From positions 177,172,348 through 177,236,347 of the forward strand of contig CM024753.1 of NCBI GenBank assembly GCA_014218235.1: DNA of 64,000 bases, read 5' to 3'. The stretch is from Colocasia esculenta. Taxonomy: Eukaryota; Streptophyta; Magnoliopsida; Alismatales; Araceae. Positions 20,434 through 33,395 of the stretch are shown here, one piece after another. Position 1 is the first letter of the stretch. Each line of letters starts with the position of its first letter. The position numbers and the translations under genes were made by a program. The notes under the pieces are model-generated. The model made no database searches. It was not told the origin of the DNA and saw nothing but the letters and a program-made list of their open reading frames with translations.

Positions 20434-23080
20434 CTAATTGCCAAGGGATGACTTGTAGGGTCCAGCAGTCCCAAAACTGGTATGCTGAAGAAATTTATCA
20501 ATAGAAAGAGGGTAGTGGAGTTTGTGAGCAAGAAAATCTTTCTTCAAGGCTATAAAGATCTTATACCTCTCAATCCAGGTAGAATAGGGATCTGAAACCA
20601 GATTTAAGGAGTTGAGGCCCATGAATTTTTCTAGAGAGTGAGTCTGTTGATTCTTCTTATGCAGAGAGGAATTCAATTGCTGAAGCTGAAGTGCAGCCTC
20701 AGGATAGGCTTTACACCAATCAGTGTTGACAAATCTCTCAACCTCTAAGAGTAGTGGAGCTAAGACTGATGACTTGATGAAGCCTCTTTGATATTCCCTG
20801 AAGAGGAATCTATGGAATGCAAGAGGAGCTCCCTGTTGAACAAAGATTCTGGCCATAACTCTTGCAAATCTTTCGAAAATGATAGGACCCACTTCAGAAT
20901 CCATAAGGAGAAAATGAAGCTTGGGAAGATAAGCAATTTCTGGCATCTTCAAGGTTGCAAAATCAACCTGAAGAGGGGTGTTGGCAGGATTCTCTATGCG
21001 GGGCAAAGCTATGGCTGCTCTGAATTGACCAAGCTGGACCTCTAGTAGGCGGTTGACAAAGTAGTAGTCTTGGTACATTTGGAATTGCCTGATGAATTTG
21101 ATCTCCTTCTGAATGAATAGGCCCTAAGAGTCTCTGTGCTGGCAGACAAACCACTCTAACAAGGTGAGAGGGTGATCTTTGGGTGGAAAGATGTTGGACC
21201 TGGCAACCTCAAATTTTCTGTAGAGTGCTTTGTTGGCCTTGGCCCACTGATCCTCAGTCTTGGACTCAACAGAAGATAAGATTTTGGCTTGTTCAGTCTT
21301 AGGAAGATCCGAAGTGGGAAGAATAATATTTAGATGTTTAGAAAGGTTAAGGTAAGGAAGACCAAAAGTGGCTGCAAAAGTGCACTTTTGGAGATATTCA
21401 GCATATAAGGTTCTCCTTCTGTTGACAACAAAAAGAGAATACCACAGAGGAGGAAAGAGAGTTTGATTGGAGGGGAAAACAAGAGTTGAAGAGGTCTTTC
21501 TTTTCTTAGAGGCAGGACTGGAGGAAGGTTGGGAATCAGTCCTATGAATGTGAGCAGAGACAGCAAGAACTGTGTAGAGGATGGCTTCTTCAAACTCATC
21601 CTTGATGTCATACACAGAATGAGGAATGACACTGGCTGCTTCAGGAATGATGGTGATAAAGGAGGGTGGAGTAGGTGGATGAAGAGAACCAAAAGATGAA
21701 GTGGGAGAAGGTTGAGAGGATGGTCTAGCAGAGGAAGGACCAGCTGAAGAGGATGAGGCAGGAGGTGCCTCAGAGGTTGTAGGAGGAATGGAGGAGGAAG
21801 AAATAGGTGAGGAAGAGGATGCAGCAGGGAAAGGGGTAGGAGAAGATATGTGTTTAGGAAGGGGTTTCTTGAAGGTTTTAGGTGCAGGAGGGGTAGTAAA
21901 GGATGTGGGTGGAGAAGAAGGGGCTGGAGTCTAAAGACTAGGGATTTTCAGAAGACCCTGGGGGCTCAACAACTTCTTCTACAGATCCTTGAGGCCCTGT
22001 AGGCTCGGCCACTGATTCCACTGGCTTGGATGGCCCGGATGGCCCAACACTGAGATCTTCACCTACACATGGCCCTGACTCTTTCACAAATGGCCCTGAT
22101 GGCCCAACTTCTTCTGCAGATGGCCCTGGTGGCCCTGACTCCTCAACAAATGGCCCTGATGGCCCTGCAACTGGCTCAACTGATCCTGATGGCCCTGAGC
22201 TGACCTGTGGCACAAATTGAGTGGGAGCAGGAGGGGCAGGAGCTGACAGATGCACCCTCACAAAATCTGATAAATCAGTTACTATCTGCTTTAGGCTTCC
22301 CAGCTTATTTCTCATCTCTTGGAGCTTAGTTTTAACTACTCCAATCTCCTTGGCTCCAGTGCTCTGACTAAGAAAAATGGAAGTGACATCAGATTGCAAC
22401 GAGCACAATATCTCCCCATGAGCATTTAGTCTATCAATGACTGACTTTATGTGCACATGAATCTTCTTCTTTCTTGACCCGTGGTGTGCCTTCTTGGTGA
22501 GCAAGGGAACTCCAGGAGCAACACCTCTACCTCAACCTTCTGTGACAACAGCTGGCTCCACATCATCATCATCTGAAGTGTCTTCAATCAAACCCTCTTG
22601 GAACTAGTCTACAGGGGCACTGGAAGTGGGCTCCCTCTGAATCTCTGGCTCCTCTTGGACTTCTGGCTCCCCTGAGCTAGAGCATCTATCATCTGAACAT
22701 CTTCAGTGTGGCCTGGTGCCACAACCTCTGCAACTGTGTCTTCAAGGCTGTCCTTCAGTGTAGTTTCTACTTCAGAAACATTAGGGGTTTCTTCTATATG
22801 AATATCTTCAAGCTCCCCCTCAAAATGAGCAACACCTTCAGCAATTACTTCTTCAACAATGGTAGGTGCAGGGACTGTACGAGGGACAATTTCTTCGGTA
22901 GATTGCCCAATGGGCTCAATGTGTTCAGGTGCAGTGTCATCAATCCTCCTTTCAGGAGTAGAAAGCTCCTCTTCTCTAACTGCTGCCTCTTCTTCTTGAA
23001 CTTGAGGGTCTTCAGGGACTTCTCGAATGTTAGCTTCACCCTCTCCTACTGAAGTCTTGGTCCATACATTTCCAATTAGG
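20434..23080 (-). pseudogene. Element G third ORF, C-terminal two thirds
   Basis: This continues the third ORF after element B. In order on the minus strand: an acidic, proline/glutamate-rich stretch (about 23050-22520, several breaks); a basic start RKKKIHVHIKSVIDRLNAHG leading to a likely coiled coil (TKLQEMRNKLGSLKQIVTDL, about 22450-22260); a GPSGP-type repeat region (22204-21970) that looks collagen-like but has irregular phase; a serine/proline/threonine-rich linker with PKHISSPTPFPAA; then about 395 codons in one frame, VIPHSVYDIKDEFEEAILYT to GTAGPYKSSLGN, ending at 20434. A single TAG at 21121-21123 breaks the last part. I do not recognise the C-terminal region. I see no signal peptide or convincing membrane segment, so a classic envelope protein is not supported. 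Confidence 0.75.
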
Positions 23081-23085
23081 GAAAA

Positions 23086-26000
23086 TGTGACGGCCCTAGA
23101 TATTTATGCCCATTAAGGCTCCATATCCAGATCCGCCTCCCGCGAATGGACCGAAGTCTCGCAAGGGATATCTCACACAAGTGTCCAGTAAGAGTATAAA
23201 AGACAACTACATAGTATACGACACAAGAAAGTACATGTACTCATACCTGCATATAACAATTTACAACTGTCTCATTACATTATTACATGTCCAAATAAGA
23301 GGTACAACTATCTGGGACATACCCCGAGGGAGCACAAGCTCACACAACACTAACTACTACACTACTGCTGGTGGTACAAGTCTGACACAACGCCGCTACA
23401 AGTCAAACACACGGCAAGCCCTGAAAAGAACTGTAGGGAAGTGAGCCTCAACAAGTCACAGGCTCAGTAGGGACCACCCAAGAACCACAACAATTAACAG
23501 AAGAGACATCAACCTCAAAGGATCTCACTGGCCACACATATAGCTAAACCATTTCATGCTCACAACAATTGACTTTAAATTGCAATTAAATATAAATATT
23601 TTAACTAATCACAACTTCGGAAAATAAGAGGAAACAACAGGACTAGCTTCACACCACTAGTCTGCTCAACAACAGTAACGCCTAGGCCTCAAGCCTCACA
23701 GGCAAACCACAGTCACAACCAATTGTTTAAGCTATAAGCTTTTCGGGCGAGTCTCAAGTATGGGTAACAAGACTGCTAACCAAAAATTGGCCCTTTATAC
23801 CCAAACCACAATATGTCGGCAGCCACACACAGAATGGCAGGGTTGGCTACAACGGCCAATCCATCACACATGAAAACCATATACGAAGGCTTACCCGAGG
23901 AAGGGTGAAGCACATTGAGTGAGAGGTCACACCACACGACCTCCACGAAGCACAGTTCCACGTCAACACCAGAACAGACTGGTATATGACGTACCACCAC
24001 AAACTATTATCCATATTGGGTACAGGTACCTATTACCACAAGGTACTAGCACGGAAACCGCAAGTAAACCAGTGCCGTAACAGAGCACACTATAGCGAGC
24101 TAAACCACATTTGGTGAGTCAACACTCACCAACTACAACCAAAACTGTGCCACCACTCGGGCACACCACAAGTCACAACCGCAGTCACAACTGTGCCAAC
24201 ACCAGGGCACAGCTCGAATGAGTCAAACCTCGACTATGAGTCACAAACTCACAAACCACGACGAGTGGCAAAGCACGAGTCGGAAAGGAACGACGCCACC
24301 ACACGGGAACGAACTACTGGCTGATCAGGCCAGTATCCAACCCAGACAACACAACACAAGAACAACCTCTCAGTCTCGCAGTCACGGACGAAAGGTCCAA
24401 CTGCCGCTCCACGAGAACAGGTCAAACAACTGTGGAGACCAACCAACACCACACCTGAAGATACACAGCTGCAGGTCCATGCCTGGCACCTCTAGGGTCT
24501 TTGGTCGGAGCACCCTAAAGTGAGGCACTGAAAAACAGGACTAGCTGGAGACCAGTATGTCTACTGGTGTTCGTACCCCTAACTAAGAGCGCGCTACAAG
24601 CGACTGCACACCCAGAAACACAAGCCGCTGCCCTACTGTCGTCTTTCCCTCAGCCGGACGTACAACTCAAACACAGGAGTGAGGGTGTCCAGGAAGACGA
24701 CACAGACCTCGACGGTACCACACTTCACCGGGACAAACCCCGAGCACAACAAACACACGTGCCTCACAAAGAACCTGGGGTACCCGACTAGAGAGGCATT
24801 CTGGAATAGGCGCCGGACCACCACACTTGGCTGGCACAAACCACAACACTTATACGTTTATTACAAACCATGATACACGTGTGAGGAGTAGCTTGTCCTG
24901 GTCACTCGTGACCTACAAGCTAACCTACACAATCACGCATATAAACCATATTAATGATAACACCATGGCCTGTCATCGGTCACAAAGTGACAGTGAAGGT
25001 CACACTAAACACAGTACACAATATTCACATAATAACCATACTTAAACTTTACTAATCATTCATCCAGAAGAATCTACAAAAGATCCTAAAGGTTCGAGGC
25101 TAGGTTCAGATGTGAACCTCATCGCCACAATACCACGAACTAATCATAATAATTAAGATACAATAAGCACAATAACGTACGATATGCCATGCACACACAC
25201 CAACCACATGCACGACATCAAAACCCCGTAATATTTCACAATAAATCTTGTGCGCTGGGATGTAGTGAATCCCACGCACACACGTAAGGAACTAGTAAAC
25301 TACATAGCCGATAAGCTGGCCTCAAAAGCCCTGTGCTCTAGGAGCACCACAGGTGTTAATGCACCGCTCAGTATCGATAAACACATTGCATCGCAATACT
25401 TGCAACAAGAATGTCGTGAAACACACTGTGCTGATACATGCACAGGTTGGCGGCAACATCGATTGTCGTCCATAGGATATAGACGACAGTATTTCTTGCC
25501 GTCAATACTAAGTAAGCGGCCACCACCTGGCCGTTTACTCAAAATCAACGGCTAGAAATCTATCCGTTAATCTCCCAACAAAGAACTCAGTGTCAAACGA
25601 TGTTGACGTCGAGATCTTCAGTACTCAACACACACAGAACGCACAGAACGGCCCCAGGCCGATCACACGGGCAATCTAGCCCTATAAACAACAGAAAAAG
25701 AAGGGAAACACTTCCCCTTACATCTGTATACTATAATCAAACCGGAAAAGCAAGATCCAACACTTGGATCGATCAAACCACCCAATCTCCCGGCATGGTA
25801 AGCCTTTTTCCCGAAAACACGATTAACAAGCAGTCTATGCAAACAAAGCATGACAAGTCAAACAGAAGAAATCAAGGGGTCCAGTCCCTACCTCTGAAAC
25901 GCAAATAAACTCCTAAGGAACCTCAAATCGCGCCGAAACCCCAGGAGCTTCCCGCGAACACCGCCCTCCAATCTGTCATTCCCCGCCTGATCTTCCCCTG

Positions 26001-26497
26001 CTGCGCGCATCACGGCCTTCCCACGTGCTCCCGTCAACCGCTGGAAGTAGTGAAGAGGCACAAGGGTATAGGTGGGGGAAGAGGAGGGGAGAAGGTGGGG
26101 AAAGAAGAAGGCTCGGGTTGCCCCTAAAAACACAGGCGCCTCAGGTTAACGTCAACCTCTGCGCCGCTAACCAAACCATCACAACTAGGCGTCCACATTG
26201 CTCGCCGCCAAGTTCATGCAATAGAACCCACTAGAACGAATGATAGACATCCACATCGGTGGACGCCAAGAACATGTTAACGGCAACATCATTGCCGCCA
26301 AGACACAGTAGACGTCACACACCTGGACGCCAACCCACTGTTGATGTCCAGCGCACTGAACACCAACACCGATCCATAACCAACCCCGGTAAGGATCCAA
26401 TAAGAAACACACAACACAAGTCGCACTGGTCAAAGTGTGACCACCCCATACGCTAAACTGAGGATCCACGAAGATCAGAAAAACGCGCGACGTTACA
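23086..26497 (-). repeat. Element B 3' LTR
   Basis: From TGTGACGGCCC to CGACGTTACA on the + strand. In the element's sense a possible TATA box (GGGTATAAAGGG) lies near 23801-23812 and is conserved in the other LTR. Clusters of GTTGACGTC, GGCGGCAA and GGACGTC-type words lie at 25440-25620 and 26140-26350. Small ORFs on both strands (for example 23776-24000 and 25600-25908) recur in the second LTR only because the LTRs are copies; no domain seen. Confidence 0.88.
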
Positions 26498-28835
26498 TTA
26501 CTATCACCTAAAAAGGAATGTCATCCTCAACATTCAACATAAACCACGGCACGCCGGACTATCACCTAAAAAAACAAAACCGTGTACAGAACAAGAAGGA
26601 TACTTTTTCTCTGCACTTGCTTTTCAATTTATTTCACACTGCCAGTCTCATTCTATTCCATTCTGCATTTGTCCTGCTTCTCCTTTCTCTTTCTTTCATT
26701 TCATAACTGCTTTATTTCACGGATTCCATCTATTAGTCATTATCTTTCTGTCATGGGCAATTCTACCTTGCCAGTGGTGCTTTATCTCCTTAGACTCAAC
26801 CTATCTCCACATTTTCCTGTTGTATCTGGACTATTTCTTTCTGGACCACTTTTCTTGCTCAGATTTTCCCAATTTATTCTGCAACCTTTGAGTGCTTTGT
26901 TACATTGAACCTTACTTAAGTTCGTAGATTACTCGGTGTCATTCCATTACCTGCTTATCATTATTAACTACTACCTTATTTTATCCATTCTCATATTTTC
27001 AGTTTTCTGATCTGTGGGTTGTGGACCCACCATGCTTCCGCTGCACTACTCTGATCCTGCTGAATAACTGACAGAATATTTCATACATTCTGCTTCTACT
27101 ATTATTCACAATTGTTGCACACTTTCATAATTGCTTTGATTCCTGCTATATTCAATACTGACTATTTAAGCTTCTCAAATCACCTTAATTAACTGATCAA
27201 TATTGGCAGACAATATCGAAGCTTCTAAACTGCTTCCTTTAATACTTCAATTCTGATTGTGCCACACATTTCCCAAATCTGAATTCTGCCCTGCCATTAT
27301 ATTATTGACACACTCTACTTTTCATATTTCTTTTTAGCTTCAACTTACACTTTCTGACAGATTAACCACAATATTTCTACCACTTCTCAAAACATCTGCT
27401 TTCATTACTGTAACACTTTCTTTTTAGGGAAGAATTAAACTGCTCAGCTAACTTTACATGCATTAAGCTTTATTTCAATCGGGTCAGATGGCACCTTAAA
27501 TCATTCACTGTTTATCTGATTGCATTCTCTCCGTTTTGTACTTGCCACTTTCAATTTCCATTTATCCATGCAAACTCTTATTGATCACTTTCTCGATCTT
27601 TCAGTTATATCTGTTTCACAATCTATCATACTCTTTCTTTTTCCAGATTAATAATCTACGAACTGTATTACACATAATATCTTCTCTGTAAACATTCTTC
27701 TCAGTTATTGTGCTGCCTAGCTGTTCACTTTGTACCACTCATACCGCTATTGCTGTTGTCACACAAGTATTCTTTATTCACAACTGCCAAGGCCATAGTC
27801 TGGAGCCAATCTTGTTAAATACAATAGCCTACTCCGCCTGATTCTCTATTTTACTTAACCTGGCACCACTTAACTGTTTCTTAATTAATTCGCTTCTTTC
27901 TATTCTGATTCACATAACTCTTATTTTATTCCGTACAACTTCAATCTCTTTTAAACACAAACTTCACCTCTTCTCTTCTCAAATTATACTCAATTATTAA
28001 ACAACAGTAACCTTATCTGTAACGCTGCATCCGACTCTATATAATTCTCATAAACTGCCACTTGCTAGGCCGGTATTTTTCTTGTGCTCATAAAAGTCTA
28101 ACTATACAGTGACCTTTCTTTACCCTTTCTTTACTTAACTAACCACCTCTGCTCAACTCTCTAATTGTCAAGACACCCTTATCCCGATCAGACTGTCACA
28201 ATTCTCTATTCCTCTATGTATCCGTACTTCATCTGAAACCAATCTACCTCATTTAATCATTCTCAAGTTGCCAAAGCTCTAATCACATTATTACTCAAGC
28301 CGCTTCTCAATTCCTACTAACACAAATCTCAAACACAACAATACCTCTGCCAAGGTCCTCTTCTGCAACTTATCACACACACACACTATTCTTTGTTGGT
28401 AACATTCTGTTGTTCTGTCACACTGACACCTCATATTATACCTGTCTCTGTTAACTTTATTCTTTACTAGAGCACCATTTGAAAATATCTTTCTGAGATT
28501 GCCTTTTACATTTGCTAACCAACATAACTAACTCCACTGATTCCTTTAATATCTGCCACTGAAAACTTTTAAACACAAAATTTCAACTGCACCCTGGCAC
28601 ACTAGTGCAACGACACAACTTATACCACTGACCACTCTATGGCTCAATAACTGCTCTCAACTGCTAATTTAACAAACAAAAACACACGGTTTGCGTGCCA
28701 AAAGCTCACATAAAATCACCTTATAACACATAAAACCACAGACTTACTACCAGCAGTGGACATTAATTCATGTATTAGGACATGGTAACTTCAATGTCTT
28801 TTCATATTCTAACTAGACCATGCTCTGATACCAAC
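26498..28835 (-). other. Element B interior, pyrimidine-rich and non-coding
   Basis: About 2.3 kb, T/C-rich on the + strand with scattered CTGC and TTCTC words and no long ORF on either strand; the + strand ORF 26582-26908 is hydrophobic low-complexity and has no known domain. No gag or pol residue is recognisable. Element C has a similar interior (45255-48093), with matching local words such as TTCTACCTTGCCAGT/ATTCTACCATGCTG. Confidence 0.8.
28822..28833 (-). promoter_or_regulatory. Element B primer-binding site
   Basis: GCTCTGATACCA (TGGTATCAGAGC in the element's sense), two bases from the LTR at 28836. Methionine-tRNA type, as in E and C. Confidence 0.92.
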
Positions 28836-31800
28836 TGTGATGGCCCTAGATATTTATGCCCATTAAGGCTCCATATCCAGATCCGCCTCCCGCGAACGGA
28901 CCGAAGTCTCGCAAGGGATATCTCACACAAGTGTTCAGTAAGAGTATAAAAGACAACTACACAGTATACGACACAAGAAAGTACATGTGCTCATACCTGC
29001 ATGTAACAATTTACAACTGTCCCATTACATTATTACATGTCCAAATAAGAGGTACAACTACTTGGGACATACCCCGAGGGAGCACAAGCTCACACAACAC
29101 TAACTACTACACTACTGCTGGTGGTACAAGTCTGACACAACGCCGCTGCAAGTCAAACACACGGAAAGCCATGAAAAGAACTGTAGGGAAGTGAGCCTCA
29201 ACAAGTCACAGGCTCAGTAGGGACCACCCAAGAACCACAACAATTAACAGAAGAGACATCAACCTCAAAGGATCTCACTGGCCACACATATAGCTAAACC
29301 ATTTCATGCTCACAACAATTGACTTTAAATTGCAATTAAATATAAATATTTTAACTAATCACAACTTCGGAAAATAAGAGGAAACAACAGGACTAGCTTC
29401 ATACCACTAGTTTGCTCAACAACAGTAACACCTAGGCCTCAAGCCTCACAGGCAAACCACAGTCACAACCAATTGTTTAAGCTATAAGCTTTTCAGGCGA
29501 GTCTCAAGTACGTGGGTAACAGGACTGCTAACCAAAAACTGGCCCTTTATACCCAAACCACAATATGTCGGCAGCCACACACAGAATGGCAAGGTTGGCT
29601 ACAACGGCCAATCCATCACACATGAAAACCATATACGAAGGCTTACCCGAGGAAGGGTGAAGCACATTGAGTGAGAGGTCACACCACACGACCTCCACGA
29701 AGCACAGTTCCTCGTCAACACCAGAACAGACTGGTATATGATGTACCACCACAAACTATTATCCATATTGGGTACAGGTACCTATTACCACAAGGTACTA
29801 GCACGGAAACCGCAAGTAAACCAGTGCCGTAACAGGGCACACTATAGCGAGCTAAACCACATTTGGTGAGTCAACACTCACCAACTACAACCAAAACTGT
29901 GCCACCACTCGGGCACACCACAAGTCACAACCGCAGTCACAACTGTGCCAACACCAGGGCACACCTCGAATGAGTCAAACCTCGACTATGAGTCACAAAC
30001 TCACAAACCATGACGAGTGGCAAAGCACGAGTCGGAAAGGAATGACGCCACCACACGGGAACGAACTACTGGCTGATCAGGCCAGTATCCAACCCAGACA
30101 ACACAACACAAGAACAACCTCTCAGTCTCGCAGTCACGGACGAAAGGTCCAACTGCCGCTCCACGAGAATAGGTCAAACAACTGTGGAGACCAACCAACA
30201 CCACACCTGCAAACACACAGCTGCAGGTCCATGCCTGGCACCTCTAGGGTCTTTGGCCGGAGCACCCTAAAGTGAGGCACTGGAAAACAGAACTAGCTGG
30301 GGACCAGTACGTCTACTGGTGTCCGTACCCCCAACTATGAGCGCGCTACAAGTGACTGCAAACCCACAAACACAAGCCGCTACCCTACTGTCGTCTTTCC
30401 CTCTGTCGGACGTACAACTCAAACACAGGAGTGAGGGTGTCCAGGAAGACGACACAGACCTCGACGGTACCACACTGTACCGGGACAAATCTCGAGCACA
30501 ACAAACACACGTGCCTCACAAAGAACCTGGGGTACCCGACTATAGAGGCATTCCGGAATAGGCACCGGATCACCACACTCGGCTAGCACAAACCACAACA
30601 CTTATACGTTTATTACAAACCATGATACACGTGTGAGGAATAGCTTGTCCTGGTCACTCGTGACCTACAAGCTAACCTACACAATCACGCATATAAACCA
30701 TATTAATGATAACACCATGGCCTGTCATCGGTCACAAAGTGACAGTGAAGGTCACACTAAACACAGTACATAATATTCACATAATAACTATACTTAAACT
30801 TTACTAATCATTCATCTAGAAGAATCTACAAAAGATCCTAAAGGATCGAGGCTAGGTTCAGATGTGAACCTCATCGCCACAATACCACGAACTAATCATA
30901 ATAATTAAGATACAATAAGCACAATAATGTACGATATGCCATGCACACACACCAACTACATGCACGACATCAAAACCCCATAATATTTCACAATAAATCT
31001 TGTGCGCTAGGATGTAGTGAATCCCACGCACACACGTAAGGAACTAGTAAACTACATAGCCGGTAAGCTGGCCTAAAAAGCCCTGTGCTCTAGGAGCACC
31101 ACAGGTGTTAATGCACCGCTCAGTATCGATAAACACATTGCATCGCAATACTTGCAACAAGAATGTCGTGAAACACACTGTGCTGATACATGCACAGGTT
31201 GGCGGCAACATCGATTATCGTCCATAGGATATAGACGACAGTATTTCTTGCCGTCAATACAAAGTAAGTGGCCACCACCTGGCCGTTTACTCAAAATCAA
31301 CGGCTAGAAATCTAGCCGTTAATCTCCCAACGAGGACTCAGCGTCAAACGATGTTGACGTCGAGATCTTCAGTACTCAACACACACAGGATGCACAGAAC
31401 GGCCCCAGGCCGATCACACGGGCAATCTAGCCCTATAAACAACAGAAAAAGAAGGGAAACACTTCCCCTTACATATGTATACTATAATCAAACTGGAAAA
31501 GCAAGATCCAACACTTGGTTTGATCAAACCACCCAATCTCCCGGCATGGTAAGCCTTTTTCCCGAAAACGCGATTAACAAGCAGTCTATGCAAACAGAGC
31601 ATGACAAGTCAAACAGGAGAAATCAAGGGGTCCAGTCCCTACCTCTGAAACGCAAATAAACTTCTAAAGAACCTCAAATCGCGCCGAAACCCCAGGAGCT
31701 TCCCGCGAACACCGCCCTCCAATCCGTCATTCCCCGCTTGATCTTCCCCTGCTGCACGCATCACGGCCTTCCCACGTGCTCCCGTCAACCGCCGGAAGTA

Positions 31801-32247
31801 GTGAAGAGGCACAAGGGTACAGGTGGGGGAAGAGGAGGGGAGAAGGTGGGGAAAGAAGAAGGCTCAGGTTGCCCCTAAAAACACAGGCACCTCAGGTTAA
31901 CGTCAACCTCTGCGCCGCTAACCAAAACGTCACAACTAGGCATCCACATTGCTCGCCACCAAGTTCATGCAATAGAACCCACTAGAACGAATGATAGACG
32001 TCCACATCGATGGACGCCAAGAACATGTTAACGACAACACCATTGCCGCCAACACACAGTAGACATCACACACTTGGACGCCAATCCACTGTTGATGTCC
32101 AGCGCACTAAACACCACACAGATCCATAACCAACCCCGGTAAGGATCCAATAAGAAACACACAACACAAGTCGCACTGGTCAAGGTGTGACCACCCCATA
32201 TGCTAAACCGAGGATCCATGAAGATCAGAAAAATGCACGACGTTACA
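28836..32247 (-). repeat. Element B 5' LTR
   Basis: Starts TGTGATGGCCC and ends CGACGTTACA on the + strand, 3412 bp, the same length as its partner at 23086-26497. It holds the same short CpG-word clusters (about 31190-31370 and 31890-32100). The long minus ORF at 32028-32849 runs out of G's third ORF into this LTR and is a chimera. Confidence 0.9.
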
Positions 32248-32252
32248 AAAAA

Positions 32253-33023
32253 TCTACTCTTCTTCAGGTTCCTTGATCTGATTGGCTGACCCATCTTTTC
32301 CATCGATTCTCCTTTTAATTCTATATCCAGATGACTGAAGATTCTTGTCAGTAGATGGGCATAGGGAAGGGACACAACTAGCTTGTTCTTCCTATCCCAA
32401 ATTGCTTCTGCCGCATACTTCATTCTTTCAATAATTACCTGAGCCATGTTGATGTCCTGCTTTTGAACAGCCCAGAACATCATGTCTGCATCTCCCTTAG
32501 TACATGACGAAAAAGTTGCACTTCTTGGCACTAAAATCTGGCAAACTATGAAATGTAGGATCATGTTGAATGCATTGAACTGATTGATATCTATTTTCTC
32601 ATCCTTCAATTTGTATTCAGTTACTATAATCCCTAGCCCCTTGGCATGAATATCCACGAATTCAACCAAACTATGCTCGACTGTGGACACACCAAACAAC
32701 CTCTCCAACAAGTCATGAGTAATGTGAATAGGTGTATTGACTGTGGAGGTGAGAGAACCATCTTCCTCTATCTTCAAACACGTGTAGAAAGCCTTCGCCA
32801 TATGCGGATAACTGGGTTTTGAGACTGTACACATCCCTGTCCACTTCAACCTCTAAAGGGCTTCGACCACACTGTGCATCTCATGCTTCTCCAAGTCTAC
32901 TAAATCCACTGCCTTGTTCCCACAGAGCTTGATCTTCACTGCTGAATATCTTTCTTGTTGATCGGCCGTAAGAAAGGCAACACTGTAACCACCTACGATG
33001 CCGGAGCTCCCAGAAGTGGCCAT
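32253..33023 (-). pseudogene. Element G third ORF, N-terminal part (plant-transposon-protein-like domain)
   Basis: The start is the ATG at 33023 (MATSGSSGIVGGYSVAFL), the first methionine shared with A (MAAFGRSDSVGGYSVAFL). A TAG after HSVVEAL (about 32850) replaces glutamine; the same frame then continues with RLKWTGMCTVSKPSYP. Residues about 115-260 show FNMILHFIVCQILVPR, DADMMFWAVQKQDINMAQVI, and VVSLPYAHLLTRIFSHLDIE. That pattern (helical block, LP-Y, LLT-IF) resembles the 'putative plant transposon protein' domain seen in many plant repeat proteins; no enzyme activity is known to me. The ORF lies after RNase H, where Sireviruses may carry an extra or envelope-like gene. Cut by B at about 32250. 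Confidence 0.78.
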
Positions 33024-33395
33024 GGAATCGAGCAAGAAAAGGTTTCGGAAGATCGTGGGAGAAGGAGGAATAGAACCCCTCAAGAAATTTGAGAGAGAAG
33101 GAATGGTTTTTTCGAAAGCATAGAGAGGTTTGCCGGAGTCGATGAGGGTTTTTTAGACTTTCGAATCGAAGGGGATAAGAGAGAGAGAGAGTGAGAGCGA
33201 ATCAGTGAGGGAAGGATTATGGAGGTAACGGAAGGACATAAAGGCGCTTTTTGAAACGACGGAGCAATAAATGCAGATAACGACAAAATAAGAGAAGATA
33301 ACGCAAATAGAATGAATTTACTCAAATCTAGCGAGGAAGGATAAGTCATATCCTGAAATTTATTATTTTATTTCAGTTACTTGCAGACATATATG
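33024..33395 (-). other. Leader between G's RNase H and third ORF
   Basis: About 370 bases separate the pol end (TAA after GMCNL) from the third ORF. It is moderately pyrimidine-rich in the element's sense, with a short CT tract near 33178-33195. In A the homologous tract is about 60 bases long. No splice or promoter signal can be called with confidence. Confidence 0.55.

Larger units (their letters stand above)
23086..32247 (-). mobile_element. Element B: non-autonomous long-LTR element (LARD-like), inserted in G's third ORF
   Basis: Two LTRs of identical length (3412 bp each) flank a 2338-bp interior with no recognisable protein. Target duplication is GAAAA (23081-23085) against AAAAA (32248-32252). 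The primer site (28822-28833) sets the orientation as minus. LTR ends read TGTAACGTCG... and, in its sense, ...GGGCCATCACA. The interior end, GACATTCCTTTTTAGGTGAT before TGTAACG, and the shared LTR ends with E suggest derivation from a chromovirus-like Ty3 element. It must have moved with enzymes from another element. LTRs differ by roughly 3-4% by eye. Confidence 0.88.

Noticed and set aside
22026..22220. Collagen-like ORF on the + strand (DGPDGP repeats)
   Set aside because: Antisense of the GPSGP region of G's third ORF; the repeat reads open on both strands.
20434..23080. Envelope protein in G's third ORF
   Set aside because: No signal peptide, no clear membrane segment in the correct frame, and no cleavage-type region; hydrophobic ORFs such as 21330-21692 are off-frame.
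23106..26456. Many small ORFs shared between 23106-26456 and 28856-31985
   Set aside because: Both sets are in B's two LTRs; reading frames are short, on both strands, and not kept in C or E.
32028..32849. 273-codon minus ORF as one gene
   Set aside because: Its first part is G's third ORF; after about 32250 it runs into B's LTR. It is a junction chimera.
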